Source: Bacillota bacterium (lineage in GTDB: Bacteria > Bacillota > Clostridia > Oscillospirales > Acutalibacteraceae). From it: a DNA stretch of 64,000 nt. Of this stretch, positions 24,501 to 31,960 are shown in pieces. A model generated the notes under the pieces. The model was not told where the DNA came from. It saw only the letters and a list, made by a program, of their open reading frames with translations, and searched no databases. A program made the translations under genes and the position numbers. The stretch lies in NCBI GenBank assembly GCA_023418995.1, contig JAEZYP010000037.1:48270-112269 (forward strand), in the 5' to 3' direction. Position 1 is the first letter of the stretch; each line of letters begins with the position of its first letter.

Positions 24501-24814
24501 GGCTTGATTACCTCATTGTAATAGACGAAATCATAGCCGTTCGTTTTATCGTACGCGCGCTGAATCCGCCCGCCAAGCTCCGGCAAAATCATAACCTTAA
24601 GATAATCATTTTCAAGAAAAACAGCGCTATAGGTCTGATCTTTTTTCTCATCATATATTTTATCAATGACAGGGATAGGATACACCTTCCCGGAGCTGCC
24701 CTGGTAAACACGCTTTTCTAAAAACATGGGGTTTTTATCAGCGGCGCCCACTCCGTAGGTAGGTATTGTCACTTCTTCCTGCCATACTTCCACTTGTTTT
24801 GCAATATGCTTCAT
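21506..24814 (-). CDS. DUF5107 protein with TPR repeats
   Basis: The first ~320 residues form the DUF5107 domain, a beta-sandwich related to aldose epimerases (VFLENDYLKVMILPELGGRIQRAYDKTNGYDFVYYN.., GGIEFNWPQHHRPSTF with paired His). From about residue 480 to the end are tetratricopeptide repeats (NPYDSEPYYNLGLSLLYQKRN.., PYYLGNLWYDRRQYKKARELW). At 1102 residues it matches family length; no signal peptide, so cytoplasmic. The family sits with sugar transport genes, and an unusual sugar-handling role is inferred. AGGAGG precedes the ATG. Divergent from the AraC gene by 122 bases. Confidence 0.88.
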   Translation of the reverse strand: MKHIAKQVEVWQEEVTIPTYGVGAADKNPMFLEKRVYQGSSGKVYPIPVIDKIYDEKKDQTYSAVFLENDYLKVMILPELGGRIQRAYDKTNGYDFVYYNEVIKPALVGLTGPWISGGIEFNWPQHHRPSTFSPVDYTLCENSDGSRTVRVSETDKINGTKGMASFTLYPDRAYIEIKGQLYNPTDMPQTFLWWANPAVSVNDYTQSIFPPDVHAVMDHGKRDVSKFPVATGVYYKHDYGAGVDISRYKNIPVPTSYMAYHSDFNFVGGYDYSVEAGILHIADHHVSPGKKQWTWGSGEFGKAWDRNLTDENGPYIELMTGMFTDNQPDFTWLKPFEEKCFTQYFMPYKKAGSVKNANTEVVLNLEADGKAAELCVYATGVYNKTKILLQAGSTTLYEAVQTISPNDVLTARIPAEGIRKEELTLSVFDEAGRLMLSYTPSPDKIEKIPEPAQPAKDPKEIPTNEELYLTGLHIEQYRHATYLPDPYYLEGLRRDPGDSRLNNAYGLLLFRRGLFRDSEAYFRKAVERIIWKNPNPYDSEPYYNLGLSLLYQKRNDEAFDAFYKATWTSAQQEMSFYHLAAIAAGKGSWEEALGYAERSLVKNLHNIKARALKALILRKLGKTEEAKIWLAENLRLDPFDYVSSLEQASLTGIGHGETLALMRNEPETFLASASQYASCGCLEEAIGVLNLCTAEHPMLAYYEAYYQALFGNDEASQAALAEAVRRSPLYCFPNRLDDIPVLEFAIETARSDAKAPYYLGNLWYDRRQYKKARELWEKSVQLDDSFPTAWRNLSLAYYNKEHDPNKAQKALETAFALDRTDARVFLELDQLYKKRGMSPAERVRNYDANKDVFEQRDDLCVEYITLLNLLGRHKEAYEHTQIRKFHPWEGGEGKVTKQYMLALVELAREALEAGEAAKAKELLTKALIFPENLGEGKLEGEKNNDIYYYLGCACEALGDTEGAKRSWELAAAGDQEPAGMMYYNDQPADMIFYQGLALQRLGQAEKAFSRFNKLVDYGEKHIFDDVRIDYFAVSLPDLQLFDEDLNQRNRAHCLYLIALGCCGLGYRNRAVKACDETLKIDCAHMGAVLHQKLFQNSGPGKK

Positions 24815-24936
24815 GAAAATGCCTCCTGTTTATCGATTCAGATGATACCGTAAAATACGTATTTGACTATTCTGATTTAAATATCTATAATTAAAGAAAA
24901 GATTTCTGTTTTTTCAAACTCAAAGGAGAATCTGAC

Positions 24937-25812
24937 GTGAAAATAAATGACCAAGGCGTTCTGGAAGCTTCCGATATTTATTTCCACACGCACAGCTCGC
25001 AGGCTAAAGAAATGTATTTTTACCCGCTTTGCACCGGTCATTATTTTTGCGACAGCACCTATTCGGTAAATCGGCAAAGCTATAACAGCTTCCTGATTAT
25101 TTATGTTCGCAAGGGCAACGGCTTTGTAGAGCAGAACGGACGTCACATTCCGCTTAACGAAGGTTCCCTGGCGTTTATTGACTGTTATTTGCCTCATCAG
25201 TATTATACAAACAGCGGATGGGAAATTTACTGGGTTCATTTAGACGGGGTTCTCGCCAGACCGTATTTTGAAACCGCTACGCGCGGCGGCATTGTGTTTG
25301 CACCACAAAACCCCTATAATGCAGAGCACTGCATGACCAAGATTTTTGAAGGCTACAATGGGCACCGGAAGATCAGCGAGGTCGTTGTTTCAAAAATTAT
25401 TACGGATCTGCTAACGGAGTTGATCCTGTGTGCCAATAAGGTAGTCTCTAATTATAATAACGCGAGTGTGATTGAAGAGGTTTTAGCTTATATTTCAGAA
25501 AATGCGGACAAACCGCTGACTCTTGGTCAGTTGGCCAAAAAAGCCTCTCTAAGCCCATACTATTTTACAAGGGTGTTTAAAAAGGAAACCGGTTTTACAC
25601 CGCATGAGTATATTATTCGAGTTCGCGTTGAATTTGCGAAATTTCTGCTGACAACAACGGATGCCCGAATTAAGGAAGTCGCTTTTCGCAGCGGGTTTGA
25701 AAACGAAAGCAGCTTTTGCACCTCTTTTAAAAAGGCTACCGGTACAACCCCTTTGAAATTTAAAGGCAGCAACTCAAAAATTTCAAAAAATAACCGCCCT
25801 GCAGGTAACTAG
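24937..25812 (+). CDS. AraC-family sugar-responsive regulator
   Basis: A cupin-like ligand domain (about residues 30-110; FLIIYVRKGNGFVEQNGRHIPLNEGSLAF) is followed by two helix-turn-helices (GQLAKKASLSPYYFTRVFKKETGFTPHEYI and KEVAFRSGFENESSFCTSFKKATGTTPLKF). Start is GTG at 24937 with AAAGGAGAATCTGAC. It probably controls the divergent DUF5107 gene and the transporter downstream. Ligand unknown; the neighbours suggest an aldose such as arabinose or galactose. Confidence 0.9.
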   Translation: MKINDQGVLEASDIYFHTHSSQAKEMYFYPLCTGHYFCDSTYSVNRQSYNSFLIIYVRKGNGFVEQNGRHIPLNEGSLAFIDCYLPHQYYTNSGWEIYWVHLDGVLARPYFETATRGGIVFAPQNPYNAEHCMTKIFEGYNGHRKISEVVVSKIITDLLTELILCANKVVSNYNNASVIEEVLAYISENADKPLTLGQLAKKASLSPYYFTRVFKKETGFTPHEYIIRVRVEFAKFLLTTTDARIKEVAFRSGFENESSFCTSFKKATGTTPLKFKGSNSKISKNNRPAGN

Positions 25813-25832
25813 AACAGGGCGGTTTTCTTTTT
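25792..25832 (+). terminator. Terminator of the AraC gene
   Basis: AACCGCCCTG pairs with CAGGGCGGTT, followed by TTCTTTTT. The stem overlaps the last codons of the regulator. Confidence 0.9.
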
Positions 25833-25921
25833 GAAACCACTGTACCGTCCCATGAAGGTGTGCTTTACACATCCACTCTGGTAATTTTCAGCGGCCGGTT
25901 TGAATTGCAGCTAAGCTCTGC

Positions 25922-26965
25922 TTAGTTTGCGGCGGCACCCATAACCTGCTTGTAGTTTTCAGAGGTAACGATTTCGGCGCTGACCGCTGTTTCCTGCTGC
26001 ACTTCTTTGCCTGAAATCTTATCAAGAAGCACCTGTACGGAACCGGCACCTACGGAATCCGAGGAGAAATATGTGGCCGCTTTCATCGGGGAGCCGTTTG
26101 CCTTTTTGAATTCGTCTTTTGCAAGGTAAGCGCCAAGACCCACTACACACGCGTTTTTATCCAGCCCGGCACTCTCAAGCGCACGGCACGCGCCTACGGT
26201 ACCCTCTTCGTTGGCACCGGTAACCAGCCAAGTCTTGATTTCAGGGTGCGCGGTAAATACTGCCGAGGCCGCAGTGTTTCCCTTGTCGGTCGTTCCGTCG
26301 TAATCTGCCTTAAAGATTCTGCTCTTGTTAAAATCGGCACAGTTTTTTACAAACGCATCCTCTTCGCCCTTTGCCCGTGGTACGCAGCTGGAGACCGTAT
26401 CCATGGTCATAATCAGCAGGCCGACATCGGATTTGGCGGCAAGGCTGTTTTTATTTGCGTATTCCGCCAGCCATTTGCCGTTGGCCTCGCCGATTTTGTA
26501 AGCATCAATGCCAACCCAGGGAGCGATTTTTTTACCGCTTCCATCCTGCAGCGCGTCATCGGCGGCTATAACCGGGATATTTGCCGCACTCAGCTTGTCC
26601 ACAACAGACTGGGACATCGTCTGGTCAGGGATGCAGGTAACCACGCCGGAGGCTTTGTTTGCGATTGCGTTGTCGATTGCTTTCAGGTATTCTTCCGGGC
26701 TCATTTTGGCGTCGACATAAATAAATTCGCCGCCGGCTGCCTCAACCGCCTTTTGAGCTGCTTTGCCTTCATCGATAAACCAGGTTTGATCGCCGGCCTT
26801 GTAGATGCCGTATACGGTCAGCTTTGCGGATTTTGATGTGGCAGAAGCCGCTTCAGAGGGTGCTGCGGCAGACGCAGCCGCTGAGCTTGAGGGGGCGCTG
26901 CTGCAACCTGTAAACGCGGTGACAGCCATTGCTACTGCTAAAATCAGAGATAATGCTTTTTTCAT
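25922..26965 (-). CDS. Sugar ABC transporter substrate-binding lipoprotein (AraF-like)
   Basis: A signal peptide ends in FTGC (lipid-anchored Cys21), then an Ala/Ser linker and a periplasmic-binding-protein type 1 fold. Segments such as GVVTCIPDQTMSQSVVDKL, NIPVIAADDALQ and HPEIKTWLVTGANEEGTVGACRALE align by eye with E. coli AraF. Length 347. It would capture a pentose or hexose at the cell surface and hand it to the permease encoded upstream. Last gene of a three-gene unit, 67 bases after the permease. Confidence 0.88.
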   Translation of the reverse strand: MKKALSLILAVAMAVTAFTGCSSAPSSSAAASAAAPSEAASATSKSAKLTVYGIYKAGDQTWFIDEGKAAQKAVEAAGGEFIYVDAKMSPEEYLKAIDNAIANKASGVVTCIPDQTMSQSVVDKLSAANIPVIAADDALQDGSGKKIAPWVGIDAYKIGEANGKWLAEYANKNSLAAKSDVGLLIMTMDTVSSCVPRAKGEEDAFVKNCADFNKSRIFKADYDGTTDKGNTAASAVFTAHPEIKTWLVTGANEEGTVGACRALESAGLDKNACVVGLGAYLAKDEFKKANGSPMKAATYFSSDSVGAGSVQVLLDKISGKEVQQETAVSAEIVTSENYKQVMGAAAN

Positions 26966-27032
26966 ATACTTTTCCTCCTAAATGATTTTTTATTTTATTC
27001 ACATACCTTATGTATGTTGGCTGACAAAAAGA

Positions 27033-28040
27033 TCAGGCATTTTTCATGCTGGCCGCGAGCAGCTGCTTGTTGCGCTTTTCCTTACGCAGGTAGTCTGTGG
27101 TAAGTGCAAACAGCAGAAGTGCGCCGCGGGCGACATACTGCCAGAACGAGGGTACGTTTACCATGATCAAACCTGTATTGAAGGCCTGGATCAAAATAAT
27201 ACCGAGTACGGTACCCCCCATGTTCCCGACGCCGCCGGTAAAGGAAACGCCGCCGAGAATAACCGCTGTAATAGCGTCAAACTCAAGGTTGACATTCGCG
27301 GCGGGCTGGCCGCTGTTCATTCTGGCGGCAAACACGATTCCGCCGATTCCGCAGAACAGACCCATCATAATAAAGCAAATCGTAATAATCTTCTGGGGGT
27401 TAAGCCCTGCAAGACGCGCGGCGTCCTTGTTTCCGCCAATTGCGTAGATACTGCGCCCGAATTTTGTTTTTGCAAGGATAAAACCAAAAACCGCAATGGA
27501 GATTACCATAATCCATACGGAAAGGGGAATATCAAGAAAGCGAGCTTTCCCGATCTCGATGAATCCCGTATCGCTGATTGCAACCGGCTTGCCGTCGCAA
27601 ATGATATAGGCGAAGCCGCGAAGGATTGCCTGCGACACCAACGTTGCGATAAACGGGTCAAGCCTGATTTTGTTGACCATCAGCGCGTTGCAGACGCCGA
27701 CAGCAGCGGCAACCGCCAGAGTAATCAGAATGGATACCACCAGCGGAACCTTCCAGCTTACCAGCAGCGCGCAGAGCGTTCCGGAAAGAGCGGCTAGCGA
27801 ACCAGGCGACAGGTCGTTCTGTGCCGCAATGATCAGGTATGTATGACCGATTGCCACCAGACCGACCAGAGAAGCCGCAACCAGAAGGTTAACGATATTT
27901 GTAACAGAAAAAAAGTTGGAATTAATGGATGAAAAAAGGATAAAAACCAGAACGATAGCCCCCATCAGTACTAATTTTTCACCACCGATTGCACCGAGTG
28001 CATTCTGCAATCCTTTTTTCTCTTTTGATGTTTCGTTCAT
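27033..28040 (-). CDS. Sugar ABC transporter permease (AraH/RbsC type)
   Basis: A 335-residue protein with eight to ten hydrophobic helices and the CUT2 permease pattern: NIVNLLVAASLVGLVAIGHTYLI near the start, AIGGNKDAARLAGLN with the EAA-like contact loop, and FDAITAVILGGVSFTGGVGNMGGTVLG. It overlaps the ATPase gene by 4 bases (ATGA) and so is made in step with it. Confidence 0.92.
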   Translation of the reverse strand: MNETSKEKKGLQNALGAIGGEKLVLMGAIVLVFILFSSINSNFFSVTNIVNLLVAASLVGLVAIGHTYLIIAAQNDLSPGSLAALSGTLCALLVSWKVPLVVSILITLAVAAAVGVCNALMVNKIRLDPFIATLVSQAILRGFAYIICDGKPVAISDTGFIEIGKARFLDIPLSVWIMVISIAVFGFILAKTKFGRSIYAIGGNKDAARLAGLNPQKIITICFIMMGLFCGIGGIVFAARMNSGQPAANVNLEFDAITAVILGGVSFTGGVGNMGGTVLGIILIQAFNTGLIMVNVPSFWQYVARGALLLFALTTDYLRKEKRNKQLLAASMKNA

Positions 28041-29542
28041 TGTGTGTCCTCCCCTATCATGCCCATACTGAGAAGCCTATCCTCGGTTGCCTCATCATGG
28101 GAAATTTCGCCCACAATTTTAAGCGACTTCATTACAATAATGCGGTCGGAAAGTCCCATAACCTCGGGCATTTCCGAAGAAATCAGGATAACGCCGAGCC
28201 CCTGCTTTGCAAAGGCGCATATCATGCGGTAAAATTCCGACTTCGCGCCCACGTCGATTCCCTTGGTGGGCTCGTCCAGAATCAATACCTTCGGGTTTGT
28301 CGCGATCCAGCGGGCTACGATACATTTCTGCTGATTTCCGCCGGAAAGCTCAATGATTTTTTTATCTGCCGACGGGGTTTTAATTTGAAACTCCTCAATT
28401 CCCCTTGCGGCAACTTCCTGTTCCTTCTTTTTATCTACCACCCCAAAGCGATTGGAGTTTTGATTAAGCATGGAAATATTGATGTTCCCCCGAACACTCA
28501 GGTTTGCGAGAATCCCCTGCATTTTCCGATCCTCCGGCACAAGCACGATTCCGTTGTTCATTGCATCCTTTGGGGAATGGTTTACTATTTTTTGCCCCTC
28601 CAGGTAAACCTCGCCGGTACGCAGTTTATCCGCGCCGATAATTGCGCGCATCAGCTCCGTGCGACCCGCGCCAACCAGCCCGCTGAACCCAAGCACCTCA
28701 CCGCGCCGAAGTTGAAAGGAGTTTTCTTTCACGTAATCAGAGGAGACATTTTTGACATCCAAAAGAACGTCACCGATTGTTTTCTCCCTGTCCAGACTCT
28801 TATACACATCGCCCAGATCACGACCCACCATCATTTTAATCAATTCCTTTTCAGGAACCTCCCCGTTCACTACGGTACGCACATACCGTCCGTCCTTGAA
28901 AATGGCAACTTTGTCGGTAATCTGCCTGAGCTCATCCATTCGGTGCGAAACATAAACAATGATTTTATTTTCGCTTTTCAGCTTACGAATAATCGCGAAC
29001 AAACATTCAATTTCAGAATCACTCAGGCTGGCGGTCGGCTCGTCAAAACATATCACCTTCAGATTGTCACGGCTGTAGGCTTTCATGATTTCCACCATCT
29101 GCTGGTAAGCGATGCTTAAATCCTTTACCTTTGTCTGCGGAGAAATCGGCAACCCAAAATCGTTGATGATTTTCTGCGCCATATGGTTTGCCTGGCGCGT
29201 ACTGATTACGCCAAACTGATTAACCGGCATCCTTCCAAGGTAAATATTTTCGGCAACGCTCAGCTCCAGCAAAATTTGGCGTTCCTGATAAATAACGCTG
29301 ATGCCTTCTTCTATCGCTTCATGCGGGGAATGAAAATGCTTTTGAACCCCATCCAGTAAGTACTCCCCTTTATCCGGCTGATAATCGCCGTTGAGAACCT
29401 TTAACAGTGTTGATTTACCTGCTCCGTTTTCTCCGAGGAAAGCCAGCACTTCGCCGCTATGTGCCTGGAAACTAATATCATCCAGTGCAATTACACCGGG
29501 AAAATATTTGGAAATGCTTTTGAATTCCAGTACACTTCCCAT
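28037..29542 (-). CDS. Sugar ABC transporter ATPase, two nucleotide-binding domains
   Basis: The 501-residue product is a tandem ABC ATPase of the RbsA/MglA/AraG type: first Walker A GENGAGKSTLLKVL (about residue 36), DEPTASLS; a second domain with degenerate Walker A GLVGAGRTELM, LSGGNQQKCIVARW and LDEPTKGIDVGAK. It powers uptake by the CUT2 permease. It is first in the operon; a 20-base palindrome (29622-29641) lies 80 bases before its start. Confidence 0.93.
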   Translation of the reverse strand: MGSVLEFKSISKYFPGVIALDDISFQAHSGEVLAFLGENGAGKSTLLKVLNGDYQPDKGEYLLDGVQKHFHSPHEAIEEGISVIYQERQILLELSVAENIYLGRMPVNQFGVISTRQANHMAQKIINDFGLPISPQTKVKDLSIAYQQMVEIMKAYSRDNLKVICFDEPTASLSDSEIECLFAIIRKLKSENKIIVYVSHRMDELRQITDKVAIFKDGRYVRTVVNGEVPEKELIKMMVGRDLGDVYKSLDREKTIGDVLLDVKNVSSDYVKENSFQLRRGEVLGFSGLVGAGRTELMRAIIGADKLRTGEVYLEGQKIVNHSPKDAMNNGIVLVPEDRKMQGILANLSVRGNINISMLNQNSNRFGVVDKKKEQEVAARGIEEFQIKTPSADKKIIELSGGNQQKCIVARWIATNPKVLILDEPTKGIDVGAKSEFYRMICAFAKQGLGVILISSEMPEVMGLSDRIIVMKSLKIVGEISHDEATEDRLLSMGMIGEDTQ

Positions 29543-29621
29543 TCACTTATCCTCCTGACCATGTTAATTTACTAAATTTATTTCACACAGCTTTTATATT
29601 TTGTTGACATTATGATAGCAT

Positions 29622-29641
29622 AAACAAAATCTGTTTTGTTT
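29622..29641. promoter_or_regulatory. Perfect 8+8 palindrome upstream of the sugar transporter
   Basis: AAACAAAA-N4-TTTTGTTT lies between the transporter operon and the divergent epimerase gene, and could be the binding site of a regulator. The AraC protein usually prefers direct repeats, so a second regulator is possible. Confidence 0.5.
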
Positions 29642-29763
29642 TTTAAAATTGCGTAAATATTTTGAAAAATTGCTCTTTTGAACCTTCTATCTTGTTTTTT
29701 TCATAGAAAACTGTAAACTGACTATACAATTCCTAATTTTTTTAAAAACCCGAGGTACTTTAT

Positions 29764-30816
29764 ATGAAACTAACAAATATTACATCTTCATCCCCCGATT
29801 ACTGCAATAATCAGCCAATATACTGCATTGAAAACAATTCGATGAGCCTTGGTATAATGGCCTTCGGCGCGACTGTCACTTTCGTCCGAACTCCTGACAG
29901 AAACGGAAATATTAAAAATATTGCACTCTCTTTATCAGACGAAAATTCCTATTTTTCAAGCGATACCTATGCGGGCGCAACGGTAGGACCCGCGGCAGGG
30001 CGGATAAAAGGAGGTGTTCTTGCCATTCACAGTAAAAAATATCTTCTGCCGAAAAACGACGGAGAAAACACCCTTCACAGCGGACCGAACAATCTGGGGC
30101 TTTCCCTTTGGGAGGTACGGGAAACCTTTTGCCGTGGCGGTGAAGCAGGTGTAATCTTTACACAGCACCTATGCGACGGTCAAAACGGCTTTCCCGGAGA
30201 ACGTGACATTTCCGTGCGCTACTCACTTTTTGATAATAACACATTGGAGATATCCTATTCTGCCGCTACAGATAAAGAAACCTGGATGAATCTGACGAAC
30301 CACACTTATTGGAATCTGTCGGGAGATTTTACAAGACCCGGCGACTTTCAGGCTCTTCAAATAAACGCGGACAGTCTGTATTACAATGACCAGTCTCATC
30401 TTCCGGTATCCCGCGAAAGTGTGAAAGGTACTCCCTTCGATTTCACTTCGCCGCGTTCAATCGCGGATGCGGTACAAAGCGACCCCTCTCACCCTCAGCT
30501 ACTCAACGCCCGCGGCTATAATAATGCTTATCTGTTGAAGCAAAACTGCGAACCCGCCGCCGTTTTGCACGACCCCAACAGTGGTCGGCGTGTTACGGTG
30601 AGAACGGATTATCCTAGCCTTGTGTTTTATTCCGGCGGTTATCTTGATCATTCCGGTTATACGGATGAGCATCAGAAAATCGCCGCCGGAGGCGCCTATG
30701 CTCTGGAAGCACAGTATTTACCCGACGCGCCCCGCCTGCTGGGTGACACCGCCCCTTTTCTTCGACCCGGAGAAGAATATCGAAAAAGCATTTCTTTTCA
30801 CTTTGATACTGTGTGA
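29764..30816 (+). CDS. galM: Aldose 1-epimerase (galactose mutarotase)
   Basis: The 350-residue product has the galactose-mutarotase fold: GPAAGRIKGGVL, NTLHSGPNNLGLSLW (His), MNLTNHTYWNLSG with catalytic His, and GGAYALEAQYLPDAP with the catalytic Glu. It interconverts alpha and beta anomers so that an imported sugar can be phosphorylated or isomerised. Divergent from the transporter operon, which supports sugar use. ATG after CGAGGTAC. Confidence 0.92.
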   Translation: MKLTNITSSSPDYCNNQPIYCIENNSMSLGIMAFGATVTFVRTPDRNGNIKNIALSLSDENSYFSSDTYAGATVGPAAGRIKGGVLAIHSKKYLLPKNDGENTLHSGPNNLGLSLWEVRETFCRGGEAGVIFTQHLCDGQNGFPGERDISVRYSLFDNNTLEISYSAATDKETWMNLTNHTYWNLSGDFTRPGDFQALQINADSLYYNDQSHLPVSRESVKGTPFDFTSPRSIADAVQSDPSHPQLLNARGYNNAYLLKQNCEPAAVLHDPNSGRRVTVRTDYPSLVFYSGGYLDHSGYTDEHQKIAAGGAYALEAQYLPDAPRLLGDTAPFLRPGEEYRKSISFHFDTV

Positions 30817-30910
30817 GCTTTCCAGTCCTACTATGAATTATGTACCGGCATGGGCAGACCCTTGATTTGGGACGAATAGAGTCCCGCATTTTTTCAGCCA
30901 ATATCGTTCA

Positions 30911-30948
30911 AATCCCCATGACTGCTGGATTCATGGGGATTTTTTTAT
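30911..30948 (+). terminator. Terminator after galM
   Basis: AATCCCCATGA pairs with TCATGGGGATT and seven T follow. It separates galM from the convergent Ku gene. Confidence 0.92.
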
Positions 30949-30980
30949 TCTTGTCAAATTGTTTAACAAACAACGGCATT

Positions 30981-31799
30981 CTACGCGCCTTGCTTTTTCT
31001 TTGTTTTCTTTTTTGCGGGTTCTTTATTCGCTTTCCCCTCATTCTGCTTTTCTATGCTGGCTTTCAGCGCGTCCATAAGATCAATCACTTTTCCCGCCGG
31101 TTCCTGCGAAGTGGCGGCCACAACTTCTTTTCCGGCAATTTTTGTCTCAATTAGCTCTTTGAGCCTTCCCTGATATTCGTCCTGATACTGTGACGGATCA
31201 AAAGGCGTGTCCATTGAATCAATTAATACCTGCGCCATTTTCAGCTCCTGCTCGGTCGGTACCGGAACGTCATAGGATTTTTGCAGTTCCTTAATGTCAT
31301 CCTGATAAAACATGGTTGAAATCAACATCCCATTTTCTCGTGGGATAATTGCCATTAGAGTATCCTTTGTCCCCAATACGGTCTTACCGATGGCAATTTT
31401 CTGCTCCCGCATTAAGGCCGATCTCAGAAGTTCAAACGCCTTTTCCCCTCCCTTATCCGGAATCGCCTGATATGTTCTGTCATAATAAACCGGAGATATC
31501 TGGTTTAACTGTGCAAAGTGCAGGATTTGAATTGACCTTTCCTTTTCGGTCTTAATTTTCTCTATTTCCTCATCTGAAACGACGACATACTGGTCTTTAT
31601 CATATTCATAGCCTTTGATGATATCCTCGCTTTTCAGTTCCTTGCCACAATGCGCACAGGTTTTTTTATACCGCACACGGCTCTGGTCCTCTTTGTGCAG
31701 CTGATTAAAATGAATATCGTTATCCTGCGTTGCTGTGTACATTGATACGGGAATCGCCACAAGTCCAAAAGAAATAACGGAATGTTGTGCTGCCGGCAT
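30981..31799 (-). CDS. ku: Ku protein (NHEJ)
   Basis: From ATG 31799 (GGAGGTGGAATTT before it, so the start three codons earlier is less likely) the product has about 272 residues. The Ku core is clear: SFGLVAIPVSMYTAT.., CAHCGKELKSEDIIKGYEYDKDQYV and LMAIIPRENGMLISTMFYQDDI. The C-terminus is a Lys-rich tail that aids end threading and LigD recruitment. It forms a ring dimer on broken DNA ends. Divergently next to ligD with 161 bases between. Confidence 0.95.
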   Translation of the reverse strand: MPAAQHSVISFGLVAIPVSMYTATQDNDIHFNQLHKEDQSRVRYKKTCAHCGKELKSEDIIKGYEYDKDQYVVVSDEEIEKIKTEKERSIQILHFAQLNQISPVYYDRTYQAIPDKGGEKAFELLRSALMREQKIAIGKTVLGTKDTLMAIIPRENGMLISTMFYQDDIKELQKSYDVPVPTEQELKMAQVLIDSMDTPFDPSQYQDEYQGRLKELIETKIAGKEVVAATSQEPAGKVIDLMDALKASIEKQNEGKANKEPAKKKTKKKQGA

Positions 31800-31960
31800 A
31801 AATTCCACCTCCGCGTTTAGTTTAACCAGAGTACCGAAAAATACAATGACGCCTTGGAAGCAGATTTCAACTTTATCTGAATAAACCGCAAAGGAGCAAC
31901 GGATAATAACCAGAAGCTTCCAATTTTAAATCAAGCATATAATTAACAAGGTGAATATCA

